A program made the position numbers and the translations under genes. Shown one piece after another: positions 1 through 7,954 of a DNA stretch of 37,801 bases (its first letter is position 1; every line of letters begins with the position of its first letter). The notes under the pieces were generated by a model. That model was not told the origin of the DNA. It ran no database searches and saw nothing but the letters and a program-made list of their open reading frames with translations. Origin of the DNA: an uncultured Ignatzschineria sp. (lineage in GTDB: Bacteria > Pseudomonadota > Gammaproteobacteria > Cardiobacteriales > Wohlfahrtiimonadaceae); the NCBI GenBank assembly GCA_947632245.1, contig CANRON010000165.1:1-37801 (forward strand). The letters run 5' to 3'.

Positions 1-2
1 TT

Positions 3-440
3 GTTGATATGGTAGGGCTGCGTCAGGTGACATTCTATATTACGGATTGTCGTCAATCAGTTTTACTGGTCGGAAAACGTAATGGCGATAGATTTGAGTT
101 TGATAAAGAGGACTATTCTTTAGTTGAGAGGTTTGTGGGTGGGCGATTTCTTCAGATATACATGCTGAAAGAATACTTGAGTTATGTACAAGTCCGGGGT
201 GGAGAGCCATTTTTTGTCACAGATGCTCTGGATGGACAAGCATTTGTACGGATTGCGGGGGTGTTAGGTCTAGTTGTAAAGCCTTTAGTGGAAGATATGC
301 TCAATGTTGTGCTTGTTGCGGGGCGGGCTGCAGGTCGATCGGCTGGAGATATTGTCGGTTTTGAGTTGCTAACGGGGAGTATCTATCAAAATGCAGATGA
401 AGTTGATGTGAGGGAGATCGTTATAGATCTAGGGTGGTAG
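3..440 (+). CDS. PilW-like minor pilin, C-terminal part (5' cut by window edge)
   Basis: The frame is open to the left edge of the window, so this is probably the C-terminal part of a longer protein rather than a 143-residue protein starting at position 9. The visible sequence is beta-rich with no membrane segment. The segment beginning LVEDMLNVVLVAGRAAG resembles the C-terminal region of PilW-type minor pilins, where a similar LVEGVEDMQV segment precedes the last strands. It stops directly before the ATG of a PilX-like gene, the usual pilW-pilX order in type IV pilus minor-pilin clusters. The assignment rests on this neighbour and weak sequence resemblance; the N-terminal pilin helix that would prove it lies outside the window. 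Confidence 0.45.
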   Translation, partial: VDMVGLRQVTFYITDCRQSVLLVGKRNGDRFEFDKEDYSLVERFVGGRFLQIYMLKEYLSYVQVRGGEPFFVTDALDGQAFVRIAGVLGLVVKPLVEDMLNVVLVAGRAAGRSAGDIVGFELLTGSIYQNADEVDVREIVIDLGW

Positions 441-1481
441 ATGCGGGAAGAAAAAGGCTCAGTATTATTAATGGTTATGATAATCGCACTTGTCTTATCG
501 CTTGTGCTGTTAGTTGTGAGCGCATCGCTTGAGAGAAAGTTATTTCAATTGCGAAGAAAAATAAACTTTGAAGGTGAATTGGTTCAGCTTAATCACGATT
601 TTAATGAGTTCGTTAATGTTTACTCCCGTCAAGTTTATGAGCGTTTAGATCATGCGTGTCATCTTCAGGGGCATCAGGGTGAGGTTAATGAAGATTTGGT
701 GTTTGAGGGGATGATGATTGATATGGTCGGTTATTGTCATGAGGAGTCCTATCGAAAAATGGTGAGATTTAGAGGAGTTGATGGTGTTAAAGGGCAAGAG
801 GTCACGCTGAATCGTATACTGTTTCAAGAAAAGGGGAGTGAGGCGTTCAAGTCTGAGGTAGAAAGCTATGAGATTGTAAAAAATGATGCTTGGGAGGTAA
901 CGATTTTGACGGGTGGGGGTATGTATCGATACATTCTTCCGATTAGGGCGGATGATGATGGTCGGGAGGTATTCGATACGGGGGGTTATTTGTTGGATTC
1001 AGTGGTTGATCAGGGTTTTTATGTAATTTTGGAAGGTGTTTTGTGGCAACTTCCTAAAGAGCAGGGGCGGTCAGCTTTCATTATTTATGATATTTCAGGA
1101 AATGAGTTTTTAGTGGATTATCGGGTGAAAGATAATATTCATCTTTTATTAAGAGAGTTTTATGGATCAGGTATCTTTAAGTTGAATATATTGACGCTGG
1201 CTATGGCGAAAATTGATCAACGCGCAAGTGAAATTGAGGTTGATGCTATCTTTGTTGGAGATGATTATGCGGTTGAGTATGTGGATCTAGATGGCGTTTC
1301 GCTCATTGGTAATAAAGGGGGTGAGTTGCTGGCGGTCGATTGGGGTGGTAAGCCAAGATGGGGGCGGCAATATGAATGGTATAAAAGTAGTAATATAAGT
1401 TGCGGTCTTGGGCGGGAGGTGTTTATGCCCGTTGAAGGATTTGTTATCGGTTGTCAGCGCAAGGGGTGGATCAATATTTAA
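441..1481 (+). CDS. PilX/GspK-like minor pilin
   Basis: A 346-residue protein with a type IV pilin-like N-terminus: a short charged leader MREEKG, then about 22 hydrophobic residues and a basic, amphipathic helix. Prepilin peptidase would be expected to cut after Gly6. The residue at +5 of the mature protein is not Glu, as is common in PilX- or GspK-type subunits that sit at the pilus tip. The remaining 300 residues have no motif I recognise. Its ATG follows the stop of the preceding gene with no gap, and the Shine-Dalgarno (AGGGTGG) lies inside that gene's end, so the two are translationally coupled. No pilY1 or pilE follows; the next gene is fdhD. The class is moderately supported, the exact subunit is not. 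Confidence 0.5.
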   Translation: MREEKGSVLLMVMIIALVLSLVLLVVSASLERKLFQLRRKINFEGELVQLNHDFNEFVNVYSRQVYERLDHACHLQGHQGEVNEDLVFEGMMIDMVGYCHEESYRKMVRFRGVDGVKGQEVTLNRILFQEKGSEAFKSEVESYEIVKNDAWEVTILTGGGMYRYILPIRADDDGREVFDTGGYLLDSVVDQGFYVILEGVLWQLPKEQGRSAFIIYDISGNEFLVDYRVKDNIHLLLREFYGSGIFKLNILTLAMAKIDQRASEIEVDAIFVGDDYAVEYVDLDGVSLIGNKGGELLAVDWGGKPRWGRQYEWYKSSNISCGLGREVFMPVEGFVIGCQRKGWINI

Positions 1482-1582
1482 TGCAATAGAGATACATTGT
1501 GGCGAGTTGAATGCTTGCGCGATATACTCATGGGTGGGTGGTAATAGAGTTAGCGGTGAGTATGTAACTAAAGAGGTTAGCT

Positions 1583-2380
1583 ATGGATAAGAACGCAAGT
1601 GATGCGGTTTTTTATGAAACGCTTCTAGTGAAGCGTTTTCAGGATGGTGTCTGGCGTGAAATAGAGGACGATGTATTAATCGAGGTCCCTGTATCGCTGA
1701 TATATAATGGGTATCCGCACGTAGTTATAATGTGTACCCCATGCGACATAGTAGACTTTGTTTATGGTTTCTCATTCACGGAAGGGATCGTTACGACTTT
1801 GCAAGACATTCGCTCGATTGAGTTGCGAGTGAAAGAATTGGGTGTGGAAGCGCACATTGAAGTGACGCCGCTTTGTGTGAGTAGAATAAGTGCGCGAAAA
1901 CGACAGATGACGGCTCGAACAGGGTGCGGAATATGTGGGTTGGATTCTTTATCTGATGTGGTGAGAGAGCAAGCAAAGATTGATTATGAATTTGATATCG
2001 TCGAAGCATCGATTGATAGAGCGCTTAAGGATTCAGGCTTGTTGCAGGTCATGAATCAGCGTACAGGTGGGGCGCATGCGGCATTCTTTGTGTCGAGTGA
2101 CGGGGAGATACTCTTGACGCGCGAAGATGTTGGGCGACATGTCGCGCTTGATAAGTTGATCGGGGCAATGTTGCAAAAAGGCATTGATCCTAGGGCTGGA
2201 TTTATATTGACGACATCGCGAGCAAGTTTTGAGATGGTGCAAAAAGCAGTTGCGGTTGGGGTGGGATTGTTGGTAACAATGTCTGCGCCGACATCAATGG
2301 CAATCAACCTTGCTCGAAAAATGCAAATTAAGCTTGCGGCATTTACGCGTGTTGGCAAAATTAATTTATACCAAGGTTGA
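1583..2380 (+). CDS. fdhD: Formate dehydrogenase accessory sulfurtransferase FdhD
   Basis: A 265-residue FdhD. The family takes sulfur from a cysteine desulfurase (IscS in E. coli) and passes it to the molybdenum cofactor of formate dehydrogenases. The conserved pair is present as GCGICG (Cys115 and Cys118), matching the catalytic CxxC of E. coli FdhD. Family blocks TREDVGRHVALDK and AFTRVGKINLY are also intact, and the length is normal. The ATG is preceded by AGAGG at good distance. No formate dehydrogenase or moco gene is beside it, so its client must be elsewhere. Its stop codon overlaps the likely -35 element of the ribosomal operon that follows. Confidence 0.93.
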   Translation: MDKNASDAVFYETLLVKRFQDGVWREIEDDVLIEVPVSLIYNGYPHVVIMCTPCDIVDFVYGFSFTEGIVTTLQDIRSIELRVKELGVEAHIEVTPLCVSRISARKRQMTARTGCGICGLDSLSDVVREQAKIDYEFDIVEASIDRALKDSGLLQVMNQRTGGAHAAFFVSSDGEILLTREDVGRHVALDKLIGAMLQKGIDPRAGFILTTSRASFEMVQKAVAVGVGLLVTMSAPTSMAINLARKMQIKLAAFTRVGKINLYQG

Positions 2381-2405
2381 CAGAAATAGCTATTAATTAT
2401 ACTAT
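2377..2405 (+). promoter_or_regulatory. Candidate sigma70 promoter of the str operon
   Basis: A perfect TTGACA (2377-2382) overlaps the fdhD stop codon. Two -10 hexamers are possible: TATACT at 2398 (15-base spacing) or TACTAT at 2400 (17-base spacing). Either would start transcription near 2407-2412, about 70 bases ahead of rpsL. The location is right for the str operon; the start point is inferred. Confidence 0.55.
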
Positions 2406-2413
2406 TTCGTATC

Positions 2414-2449
2414 CCCCTAAGCTTATTAGGGGTATTTATGTTATTTTTT
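2414..2449 (+). terminator. Hairpin with T-rich tail between fdhD and rpsL
   Basis: CCCCTAA pairs perfectly with TTAGGGG across a five-base loop (2414-2432), followed by a T-rich stretch ending in TTTTTT (2444-2449). It can serve as the terminator of fdhD. If the promoter just upstream is used, the same hairpin sits at the extreme 5' end of the rpsL transcript, where it could instead stabilise or regulate the message. Confidence 0.55.
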
Positions 2450-2482
2450 GTAACTCATGTTATTAGCAAGGATTAAGATTTA

Positions 2483-2857
2483 ATGGTAACAGTTAATCAG
2501 TTGATCCGCCGTCCGCGCGGAACGAAAGCTGATAAATCTGACGTTCCTGCACTTGAGGGTTCTCCTCAACGTCGTGGAGTGTGCACAAGGGTTTATACAG
2601 CAACACCTAAAAAACCTAACTCTGCTATGCGTAAAGTATGTCGTGTTCGTTTAACTAACGGATTCGAAGTATCTAGCTACATTGGTGGTGAAGGTCATAA
2701 CTTACAAGAGCATAGTGTTGTTTTAGTTCGTGGTGGTAGAGTGAAAGACCTTCCAGGGGTTCGTTATCATGTTGTTCGTGGTGCGTTGGACTCACAAGGT
2801 GTTGATAAACGCCGTAAAGGTCGTTCAAAATATGGTGCTAAAAAGCCTAAAGCGTGA
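2483..2857 (+). CDS. rpsL: 30S ribosomal protein S12
   Basis: A 124-residue S12, the usual gammaproteobacterial length, and collinear with E. coli S12. S12 lies at the 30S decoding centre and contributes to codon proofreading. The KKPNSAMRK segment contains the lysine whose replacement gives streptomycin resistance in many species; it is lysine here, the sensitive form. The second such site is also wild type in [13 protein letters not shown], whose Asp is the one RimO methylthiolates in E. coli. An AAGGA sequence lies upstream of the ATG. First gene of the str group, with rpsG 49 bases downstream. Confidence 0.98.
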   Translation: MVTVNQLIRRPRGTKADKSDVPALEGSPQRRGVCTRVYTATPKKPNSAMRKVCRVRLTNGFEVSSYIGGEGHNLQEHSVVLVRGGRVKDLPGVRYHVVRGALDSQGVDKRRKGRSKYGAKKPKA

Positions 2858-2906
2858 TGCTTAGTTTCTTAGTTTAATTGGATTTAGTATTTGTTGAGAG
2901 TATCTC

Positions 2907-3377
2907 ATGTCTAGAAGAAGAGAAGTCCCAAAACGCGAGATTTTACCGGACGCTATTTACGGCGACCTATTGCTTGCGAAATTTATTAATATGGTGATGG
3001 TTTCAGGTAAGAAATCAATTGCTGAGCGTATCATGTACGGTGCATTAGACATCGTTAAAGAAAAAGGTCACGAAAGCCCAGTTGAGGCTTTAGAGCAGGC
3101 TTTGGATAACGTTCGACCAAAAGTTGAAGTTAAGTCAAGACGTGTTGGTGGTGCGACTTATCAGGTTCCTGTTGAAGTTCGTGCGTCAAGACGTGATGCA
3201 TTAGCGATGCGCTGGATTGTAGATGCAGCGAGAAAACGTTCTGAGAAATCAATGGTGCGCCGTATGGGTGCTGAGATCTTAGATGCGCTTGATAATCGTG
3301 GTGCAGCTGTAAGAAAAAGAGAAGACATGCACCGCATGGCTGAAGCGAACAAAGCGTTCTCGCATTTCCGTTGGTAA
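2907..3377 (+). CDS. rpsG: 30S ribosomal protein S7
   Basis: A 156-residue S7, collinear with the short (B-strain length) form of the E. coli protein. S7 is a primary binder of the 3' major domain of 16S rRNA, starts assembly of the 30S head and contacts the E-site tRNA. N-terminal [15 protein letters not shown] and the segment [15 protein letters not shown] are diagnostic. In E. coli S7 represses its own operon by binding the rpsL-rpsG spacer. Here that spacer is only 49 bases with no strong stem that I can see, whereas the 107-base spacer after rpsG does hold an inverted repeat. Confidence 0.98.
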   Translation: MSRRREVPKREILPDAIYGDLLLAKFINMVMVSGKKSIAERIMYGALDIVKEKGHESPVEALEQALDNVRPKVEVKSRRVGGATYQVPVEVRASRRDALAMRWIVDAARKRSEKSMVRRMGAEILDALDNRGAAVRKREDMHRMAEANKAFSHFRW

Positions 3378-3402
3378 TAGAAATTTACAGAATTTGTTCA
3401 TG

Positions 3403-3440
3403 CAATTGCGGTGCTCATTGAATTTGGGACACCGCATTTG
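3403..3440 (+). promoter_or_regulatory. Inverted repeat in the rpsG-fusA spacer
   Basis: An 11-base arm (3403-3413) pairs with 3430-3440 with one mismatch, around a 16-base loop; the core is GCGGTG/CACCGC. No U-tract follows, so it is not a standard terminator. It may be an mRNA processing site or a binding site for a ribosomal protein. It lies about 45 bases upstream of fusA, whose Shine-Dalgarno (AGAAGGA) is outside the stem. Confidence 0.45.
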
Positions 3441-3484
3441 TTGTTTAAAGAAATTAAGATTTAATTTTAAAAGAAGGATTTATT

Positions 3485-5584
3485 ATGGCTCGAACTATGC
3501 CTATTGACCGATACCGTAATATTGGTATCAGTGCTCACATTGATGCAGGTAAAACGACAACTTCAGAGCGTATCCTCTTCTATACAGGTAAAAGTCACCG
3601 TATCGGGGAAACTCATGATGGTACTGCAACGATGGACTGGATGGCTCAAGAGCAAGAGCGTGGTATTACAATCACCTCTGCAGCTACAACTTGTTCATGG
3701 AAAGGAATGAAGCAGCAGTTTCCTGAGCACCGTATTAACTTAATCGATACACCGGGGCACGTTGACTTCACAATCGAAGTAGAGCGTTCAATGCGTGTAC
3801 TTGATGGTGCGGTGATGGTTTACTGTTCAGTGGGTGGTGTTCAGCCGCAGTCTGAAACAGTATGGCGTCAAGCGAACAAATATGCCGTTCCAAGAATTGC
3901 ATTTGTAAACAAAATGGACCGTACGGGTGCTGACTTCTTCCGTGTTGTTGAGCAGATGAGAGAGCGCTTACGTGCAAATGCTGTTCCAATTCAGATTCCA
4001 ATTGGTGCTGAAGATAAGTTTGAAGGTGTGATCGACTTAGTAACAATGAAGGCGATCTACTGGAATGAAGAAGATATGGGTATGACGTTCGAAGAGCGTG
4101 ATATTCCGGAAGCGCTTCTTGCTGATGCAGAAAACTATCGTTCGAAAATGGTAGAAGCTGCTGCAGAATCAAGTGAAGAGTTGATGGATAAGTATCTTGA
4201 AGACGGTGAGTTGACGATTGATGAGGTTCGTGCGGGTATTCGTGCGCGTACTCTTGCGTCAGACATGGTTCCAGTTTGCTGTGGTACTGCGTTTAAAAAC
4301 AAGGGTGTGCAAGCACTTCTTGATGACGTTATTTACTATCTCCCATCACCAGTAGAAGTTAAGCCTATTTCTGGTGTGCTTGATGATGGTGAGCCGGCGG
4401 TTCGTGAGTCGTCTGATGAGGCGCCTTTCTCGGCACTTGCTTTTAAACTTGCAAATGACCCGTTCGTAGGTAACTTAACGTTTGTTCGTATTTACTCTGG
4501 TGTTATTAAGTCAGGTGACCACGTTGTGAATCCTGTAAAAGGTAAGCGTGAGCGTATCGGTCGTCTACTTGCAATGCACTCAAACTCTCGTGAAGAGATT
4601 GATGAGGCGCGTGCAGGTGATATCATCGCAATGGTTGGGCTTAAAGATGTAACTACAGGGGATACTCTGTGTGATCAGAAAGACCAAATCACACTTGAGC
4701 GCATGGAATTCCCAGAGCCAGTAATCTTTGTAGCGATTGAGCCAAAAACAAAAGCTGACCAAGAGAAAATGGGTATGGCGCTTTCACGTCTTGCGCAGGA
4801 AGATCCATCTTTCCGTGTAAGAACGGATGAAGAGTCAGGGCAAACAATCATTGGTGGTATGGGTGAGCTTCACTTAGATATCATCGTTGACCGTTTGAAG
4901 CGTGAGTTTAAAGTAGAGTGTGGTGTTGGTGCACCTCAAGTTGCTTACCGTGAAACAATTACTAAAACGATTGAAGCTGAAGGTAAATTTGTTCGTCAGT
5001 CGGGTGGTCGTGGACAGTTTGGTCATGTTTGGTTGAAGATTGAGCCGCAAGAGCTCGGTAAGGGTTATGAGTTCATTGATGCGATTGTAGGTGGGGTTGT
5101 TCCTAGAGAGTTTATTCCTGCTGTTGATCGTGGTGTCAAGGAGCAAATGGCAAATGGTGTAATCGCAGGTTATCCAATCGAAGATGTTAAAGTAACGCTT
5201 TATGATGGTTCATATCATGATGTTGACTCAAGTGAGATGGCGTTTAAAATCGCAGGATCTATGGGTTTCAAAAATGGTGTGCAGAAAGCAGGTCCGGTAT
5301 TACTTGAGCCTGTAATGAAAGTAGAAGTTGAAACGCCAGAAGATTACATGGGTGATGTTATGGGTGACCTTAACCGTCGTCGTGGTAACCTTCAGGGAAT
5401 TGATGATGCATTTGGATCTAAACTTATCAGAGCAGAAGTTCCGTTATCTGAAATGTTTGGTTATGCAACAGCACTTCGTTCATCAACACAAGGTCGTGCA
5501 ACATATTCGATGGAGTTCTTGAAATATAGCCAAGCTCCAAACTCTGTTGCAGAGGCAATCATTAATGCAAACAAGGCTGACTAA
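3485..5584 (+). CDS. fusA: Elongation factor G
   Basis: A 699-residue EF-G, the GTPase that drives translocation of tRNA and mRNA and, with RRF, ribosome recycling. GTPase motifs are intact: AHIDAGKTT (G1, about residues 17-25), DTPGHVDF (G3) and NKMDRTG (G4). Domains II to V follow, including the domain IV start VAYRETI and the C-terminal [15 protein letters not shown]. Length is close to E. coli FusA (704). ATG is preceded by AGAAGGA. It is the third gene of the str group. A strong hairpin follows it, so part of its transcription probably ends before tuf. Confidence 0.98.
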   Translation: MARTMPIDRYRNIGISAHIDAGKTTTSERILFYTGKSHRIGETHDGTATMDWMAQEQERGITITSAATTCSWKGMKQQFPEHRINLIDTPGHVDFTIEVERSMRVLDGAVMVYCSVGGVQPQSETVWRQANKYAVPRIAFVNKMDRTGADFFRVVEQMRERLRANAVPIQIPIGAEDKFEGVIDLVTMKAIYWNEEDMGMTFEERDIPEALLADAENYRSKMVEAAAESSEELMDKYLEDGELTIDEVRAGIRARTLASDMVPVCCGTAFKNKGVQALLDDVIYYLPSPVEVKPISGVLDDGEPAVRESSDEAPFSALAFKLANDPFVGNLTFVRIYSGVIKSGDHVVNPVKGKRERIGRLLAMHSNSREEIDEARAGDIIAMVGLKDVTTGDTLCDQKDQITLERMEFPEPVIFVAIEPKTKADQEKMGMALSRLAQEDPSFRVRTDEESGQTIIGGMGELHLDIIVDRLKREFKVECGVGAPQVAYRETITKTIEAEGKFVRQSGGRGQFGHVWLKIEPQELGKGYEFIDAIVGGVVPREFIPAVDRGVKEQMANGVIAGYPIEDVKVTLYDGSYHDVDSSEMAFKIAGSMGFKNGVQKAGPVLLEPVMKVEVETPEDYMGDVMGDLNRRRGNLQGIDDAFGSKLIRAEVPLSEMFGYATALRSSTQGRATYSMEFLKYSQAPNSVAEAIINANKAD

Positions 5585-5608
5585 ATTAGTCAAATTTAAA
5601 TAATTTGT

Positions 5609-5636
5609 TTGCAATCTAATAGACAAGCTCTATAAT
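5609..5636 (+). promoter_or_regulatory. Candidate strong tuf promoter inside the fusA terminator
   Basis: A perfect TATAAT at 5631-5636 is spaced 16 bases from TTGCAA at 5609-5614. The expected start is near 5643, leaving a leader of about 35 bases before the tuf ATG. The -10 hexamer covers the top of the left arm and the loop of the inverted repeat at 5623-5647. A transcript from this promoter would lack the left arm and so could not form that hairpin. Confidence 0.55.
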
Positions 5637-5651
5637 GTAGAGCTTGTTTTT
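5623..5651 (+). terminator. Intrinsic terminator/attenuator between fusA and tuf
   Basis: ACAAGCTCTA pairs perfectly with TAGAGCTTGT (10 bp, loop TAATG, 5623-5647), followed by TTTTT. This is a textbook Rho-independent terminator shape inside an otherwise continuous operon. It would reduce readthrough from fusA into tuf and so separate the two units. Confidence 0.7.
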
Positions 5652-5678
5652 AGCTCTTTAAAAAATTGGGGTATTAAT

Positions 5679-6869
5679 ATGTCAAAGGAAACTTTTAGCC
5701 GTAATAAACCGCACGTAAACGTCGGTACAATAGGTCACGTTGACCACGGTAAAACAACATTAACAGCTGCGTTAACTAAAGTTGGTAACGAAGCTGTAGG
5801 TGGAAACGTTCGTGCATACGATCAAATCGATAACGCACCTGAAGAGAGAGAGCGTGGTATTACAATCTCTACTTCACACGTTGAGTACGAATCACCAAAC
5901 CGTCACTACGCACACGTAGACTGCCCAGGACATGCTGACTATGTTAAAAACATGATCACAGGTGCTGCGCAAATGGACGGAGCAATTCTTGTATGTTCAG
6001 CAGCTGATGGCCCTATGCCACAAACACGTGAACATATCCTTTTATCACGCCAAGTAGGTGTTCCATATATCGTTGTTTTCTTAAACAAAGCGGATATGGT
6101 TGATGACGCTGAGTTGATCGAATTAGTAGAAATGGAAGTTCGTGAACTTCTTGATGCTTACGATTTCCCAGGTGATGATACCCCAGTAATCGTTGGTTCA
6201 GCACTTAAAGCAATTGAGGGTGATGAATCAGAAATTGGTGTTCCAGCAATTAAAAAGCTTCTTGAAGCATTAGATACTTGGATCCCACAACCAGAGCGTG
6301 AAATCGATAAAGCATTCTTGATGCCAATCGAAGACGTGTTCTCAATCTCAGGACGTGGTACAGTAGTAACAGGACGTATCGAGTCTGGTATTGTGAAAAC
6401 TGGTGAAGAGTTAGAAATCGTTGGTATTCGCCCAACTGCAAAAACCATCTGTACTGGCGTTGAAATGTTCCGTAAACTACTTGATCGTGGTGAGGCGGGT
6501 GACAACGTAGGGGTTCTTCTCCGTGGTACAAAGCGTGAAGATGTAGAGCGTGGTCAAGTTTTAGCAAAACCAGGTTCGATTAAACCACATACAAAATTCG
6601 AAGCAGAAGTTTACGTTCTTTCAAAAGAAGAAGGTGGACGTCATACGCCATTCTTTAAAGGCTACCGCCCACAATTCTACTTCCGTACTACGGACGTAAC
6701 AGGTGCTTGTGAGCTTCCGGAAGGTGTTGAAATGGTAATGCCAGGCGACAACGTGAAAATGGTAGTTGAGTTAATCAACCCAATCGCGATGGATGAAGGT
6801 TTACGTTTCGCAATCCGTGAAGGTGGTCGTACTGTTGGTGCTGGTGTTGTAGCGAAAGTTATTGCATAA
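5679..6869 (+). CDS. tuf: Elongation factor Tu
   Basis: A 396-residue EF-Tu, which delivers aminoacyl-tRNA to the ribosomal A site as a GTP complex. Motifs: [10 protein letters not shown] (G1), [12 protein letters not shown] (G3), NKADMVD (G4; E. coli has Cys in place of Ala) and the switch I segment ERERGITI. Domains II and III follow with the normal C-terminus [10 protein letters not shown]. Length is two residues above E. coli (394). It has its own likely promoter within the preceding terminator and a hairpin with U-tract after it, so it may be expressed partly as a single gene. Whether a second tuf copy exists cannot be judged from this window. Confidence 0.98.
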   Translation: MSKETFSRNKPHVNVGTIGHVDHGKTTLTAALTKVGNEAVGGNVRAYDQIDNAPEERERGITISTSHVEYESPNRHYAHVDCPGHADYVKNMITGAAQMDGAILVCSAADGPMPQTREHILLSRQVGVPYIVVFLNKADMVDDAELIELVEMEVRELLDAYDFPGDDTPVIVGSALKAIEGDESEIGVPAIKKLLEALDTWIPQPEREIDKAFLMPIEDVFSISGRGTVVTGRIESGIVKTGEELEIVGIRPTAKTICTGVEMFRKLLDRGEAGDNVGVLLRGTKREDVERGQVLAKPGSIKPHTKFEAEVYVLSKEEGGRHTPFFKGYRPQFYFRTTDVTGACELPEGVEMVMPGDNVKMVVELINPIAMDEGLRFAIREGGRTVGAGVVAKVIA

Positions 6870-6880
6870 TTAATTTTTTT

Positions 6881-6910
6881 CCTAGGCCTAAAATTAGGTC
6901 TAGGATTTTT
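6881..6910 (+). terminator. Hairpin with U-tract between tuf and rpsJ
   Basis: CCTAGGCCTAA (6881-6891) pairs with TTAGGTCTAGG (6894-6904) with a single G-U pair, followed by ATTTTT (6905-6910). The real loop is probably four to six bases. It looks like an intrinsic terminator, but ends only 13 bases before the rpsJ ATG, with no room for a new promoter. It is therefore more likely an attenuator of readthrough into the S10 group. Confidence 0.6.
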
Positions 6911-6923
6911 GAATGAGAGTAGT

Positions 6924-7235
6924 ATGGATAATCAAAGAATCAGAATTCGCCTTAAAGCTTTCGACTATCGTTTAATTGATCAGTCTGCGAAAGAAATTGT
7001 TGAAACTGCAAAGCGTACTGGCGCACAGGTTAAAGGTCCTATTCCTTTACCAATTAAGCGTGAAGTATTTACAGTATTGACGTCACCGCATGTAAACAAA
7101 GATGCGCGTGATCAGTATGAGTTAAGAACTCATAAGCGTCTCATGGACATTGTGAACCCAACAGATAAAACAGTTGATGCTTTAATGAAGCTCGACTTAG
7201 CTGCTGGTGTTGATGTACAGATTCGTCTAGGTTAA
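6924..7235 (+). CDS. rpsJ: 30S ribosomal protein S10 (NusE)
   Basis: S10 is part of the 30S head and, as NusE, joins NusB in antitermination complexes. The ORF track begins at a TTG at 6909; I choose the ATG at 6924 because it gives [14 protein letters not shown], which aligns with the family N-terminus and yields the standard 103 residues. The TTG start would also lie inside the U-tract of the upstream hairpin. The Shine-Dalgarno is weak (GAGAG). The C-terminal region [17 protein letters not shown] is typical. Unusually, the gene is bracketed by hairpins with U-tracts on both sides. Confidence 0.97.
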   Translation: MDNQRIRIRLKAFDYRLIDQSAKEIVETAKRTGAQVKGPIPLPIKREVFTVLTSPHVNKDARDQYELRTHKRLMDIVNPTDKTVDALMKLDLAAGVDVQIRLG

Positions 7236-7236
7236 T

Positions 7237-7281
7237 ACGAGTTTGTTCGCGATGAAGGTCGCCAACCTTCCTCTCGTTTTT
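7237..7281 (+). terminator. Two-tier hairpin with U-tract between rpsJ and rplC
   Basis: An inner stem GAAGGT/ACCTTC with loop CGCCA (7254-7270) is enclosed by ACGAG/CTCGT (7237-7241 and 7273-7277), followed by TTTTT (7277-7281). A competing pairing of GCGA with TCGC inside the same segment is possible. It resembles a terminator or attenuator; the rplC ATG comes 25 bases later behind TTGAGGT. Confidence 0.5.
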
Positions 7282-7306
7282 ATTAATATTTTATTGAGGT
7301 ATTAAA

Positions 7307-7954
7307 ATGGCAGTAGGATTAATCGGAAAAAAACTCGGGATGAGTAGAGTTTTTGGTGAAGATGGTCGCTCTTTAGCAGTGACTGTTGTGCAAATCGAAA
7401 ACAATGAAATTGCTCAAATCAAAACGATGGGTATTGATGGTTATAACGCTATTCAGGTAGCACATGGCCCACAATATTCAAGCAAAAAAACAAAAACTTT
7501 AGATGGTCATTTTGCGAAAGCAGAGATCGCATCAGCACGCTCATTATGGGAATTCCGTGTGGATGCATCTGAAGAGTTTGAAGTTGCACAAAAGTTAACT
7601 GTTGAATTATTCGAAGCGGGACAAAAAGTCGACGTTTCAGGTATTACACAAGGTAAAGGTTTCGCGGGTACTATTAAGCGTCATAACTTTGCGGGTCAAC
7701 GTAATACTCACGGTAACTCATTATCACATCGTGTTCCAGGATCTATCGGTCAGTGTCAAGACCCAGGTCGCGTTTTCAAAGGTAAGAAAATGTCAGGACA
7801 CATGGGTGCGGTTCGTAGAACTGCCCAGAATCTTGAGATCGTTGGAGTAGATACAGAACGCAGCTTACTTCTCATTAAAGGTGCTGTCCCAGGACCTAAG
7901 GGGTCAGATGTTGTTGTGTCTCCTGCAATCAAAGTGAAAAGAGGTAAGGCGTAA
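7307..7954 (+). CDS. rplC: 50S ribosomal protein L3
   Basis: A 215-residue L3. It is one of the two proteins that start 50S assembly, and its central loop reaches to the peptidyl-transferase centre. Diagnostic segments are [13 protein letters not shown] at the N-terminus and [10 protein letters not shown] and [11 protein letters not shown] in the loop. The glutamine methylated by PrmB in E. coli L3 is in this loop and appears conserved. Its stop shares one base with the ATG of rplD (TAATG), a sign of translational coupling. It is preceded by a hairpin with U-tract. Confidence 0.98.
   Translation: MAVGLIGKKLGMSRVFGEDGRSLAVTVVQIENNEIAQIKTMGIDGYNAIQVAHGPQYSSKKTKTLDGHFAKAEIASARSLWEFRVDASEEFEVAQKLTVELFEAGQKVDVSGITQGKGFAGTIKRHNFAGQRNTHGNSLSHRVPGSIGQCQDPGRVFKGKKMSGHMGAVRRTAQNLEIVGVDTERSLLLIKGAVPGPKGSDVVVSPAIKVKRGKA

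Noticed and set aside
1408-1590. 60-residue ORF between the PilX-like gene and fdhD
   Set aside because: It overlaps the end of the PilX-like gene in another frame and the start of fdhD, has no Shine-Dalgarno of note and no protein-like pattern.
2056-2358. 100-residue minus-strand ORF inside fdhD
   Set aside because: Antisense shadow of a clear fdhD; two other antisense frames overlap the same area.
3768-4172. 134-residue minus-strand ORF inside fusA
   Set aside because: Composition (runs of Leu, Gln, His, Ser) is the usual antisense shadow of a highly biased gene.
6158-6567. Two minus-strand ORFs inside tuf
   Set aside because: Antisense shadows of EF-Tu, whose sense frame is complete.
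6909-6923. TTG start for rpsJ giving a five-residue extension
   Set aside because: The start lies in the U-tract of the upstream hairpin and the ATG at 6924 matches the family N-terminus and length.
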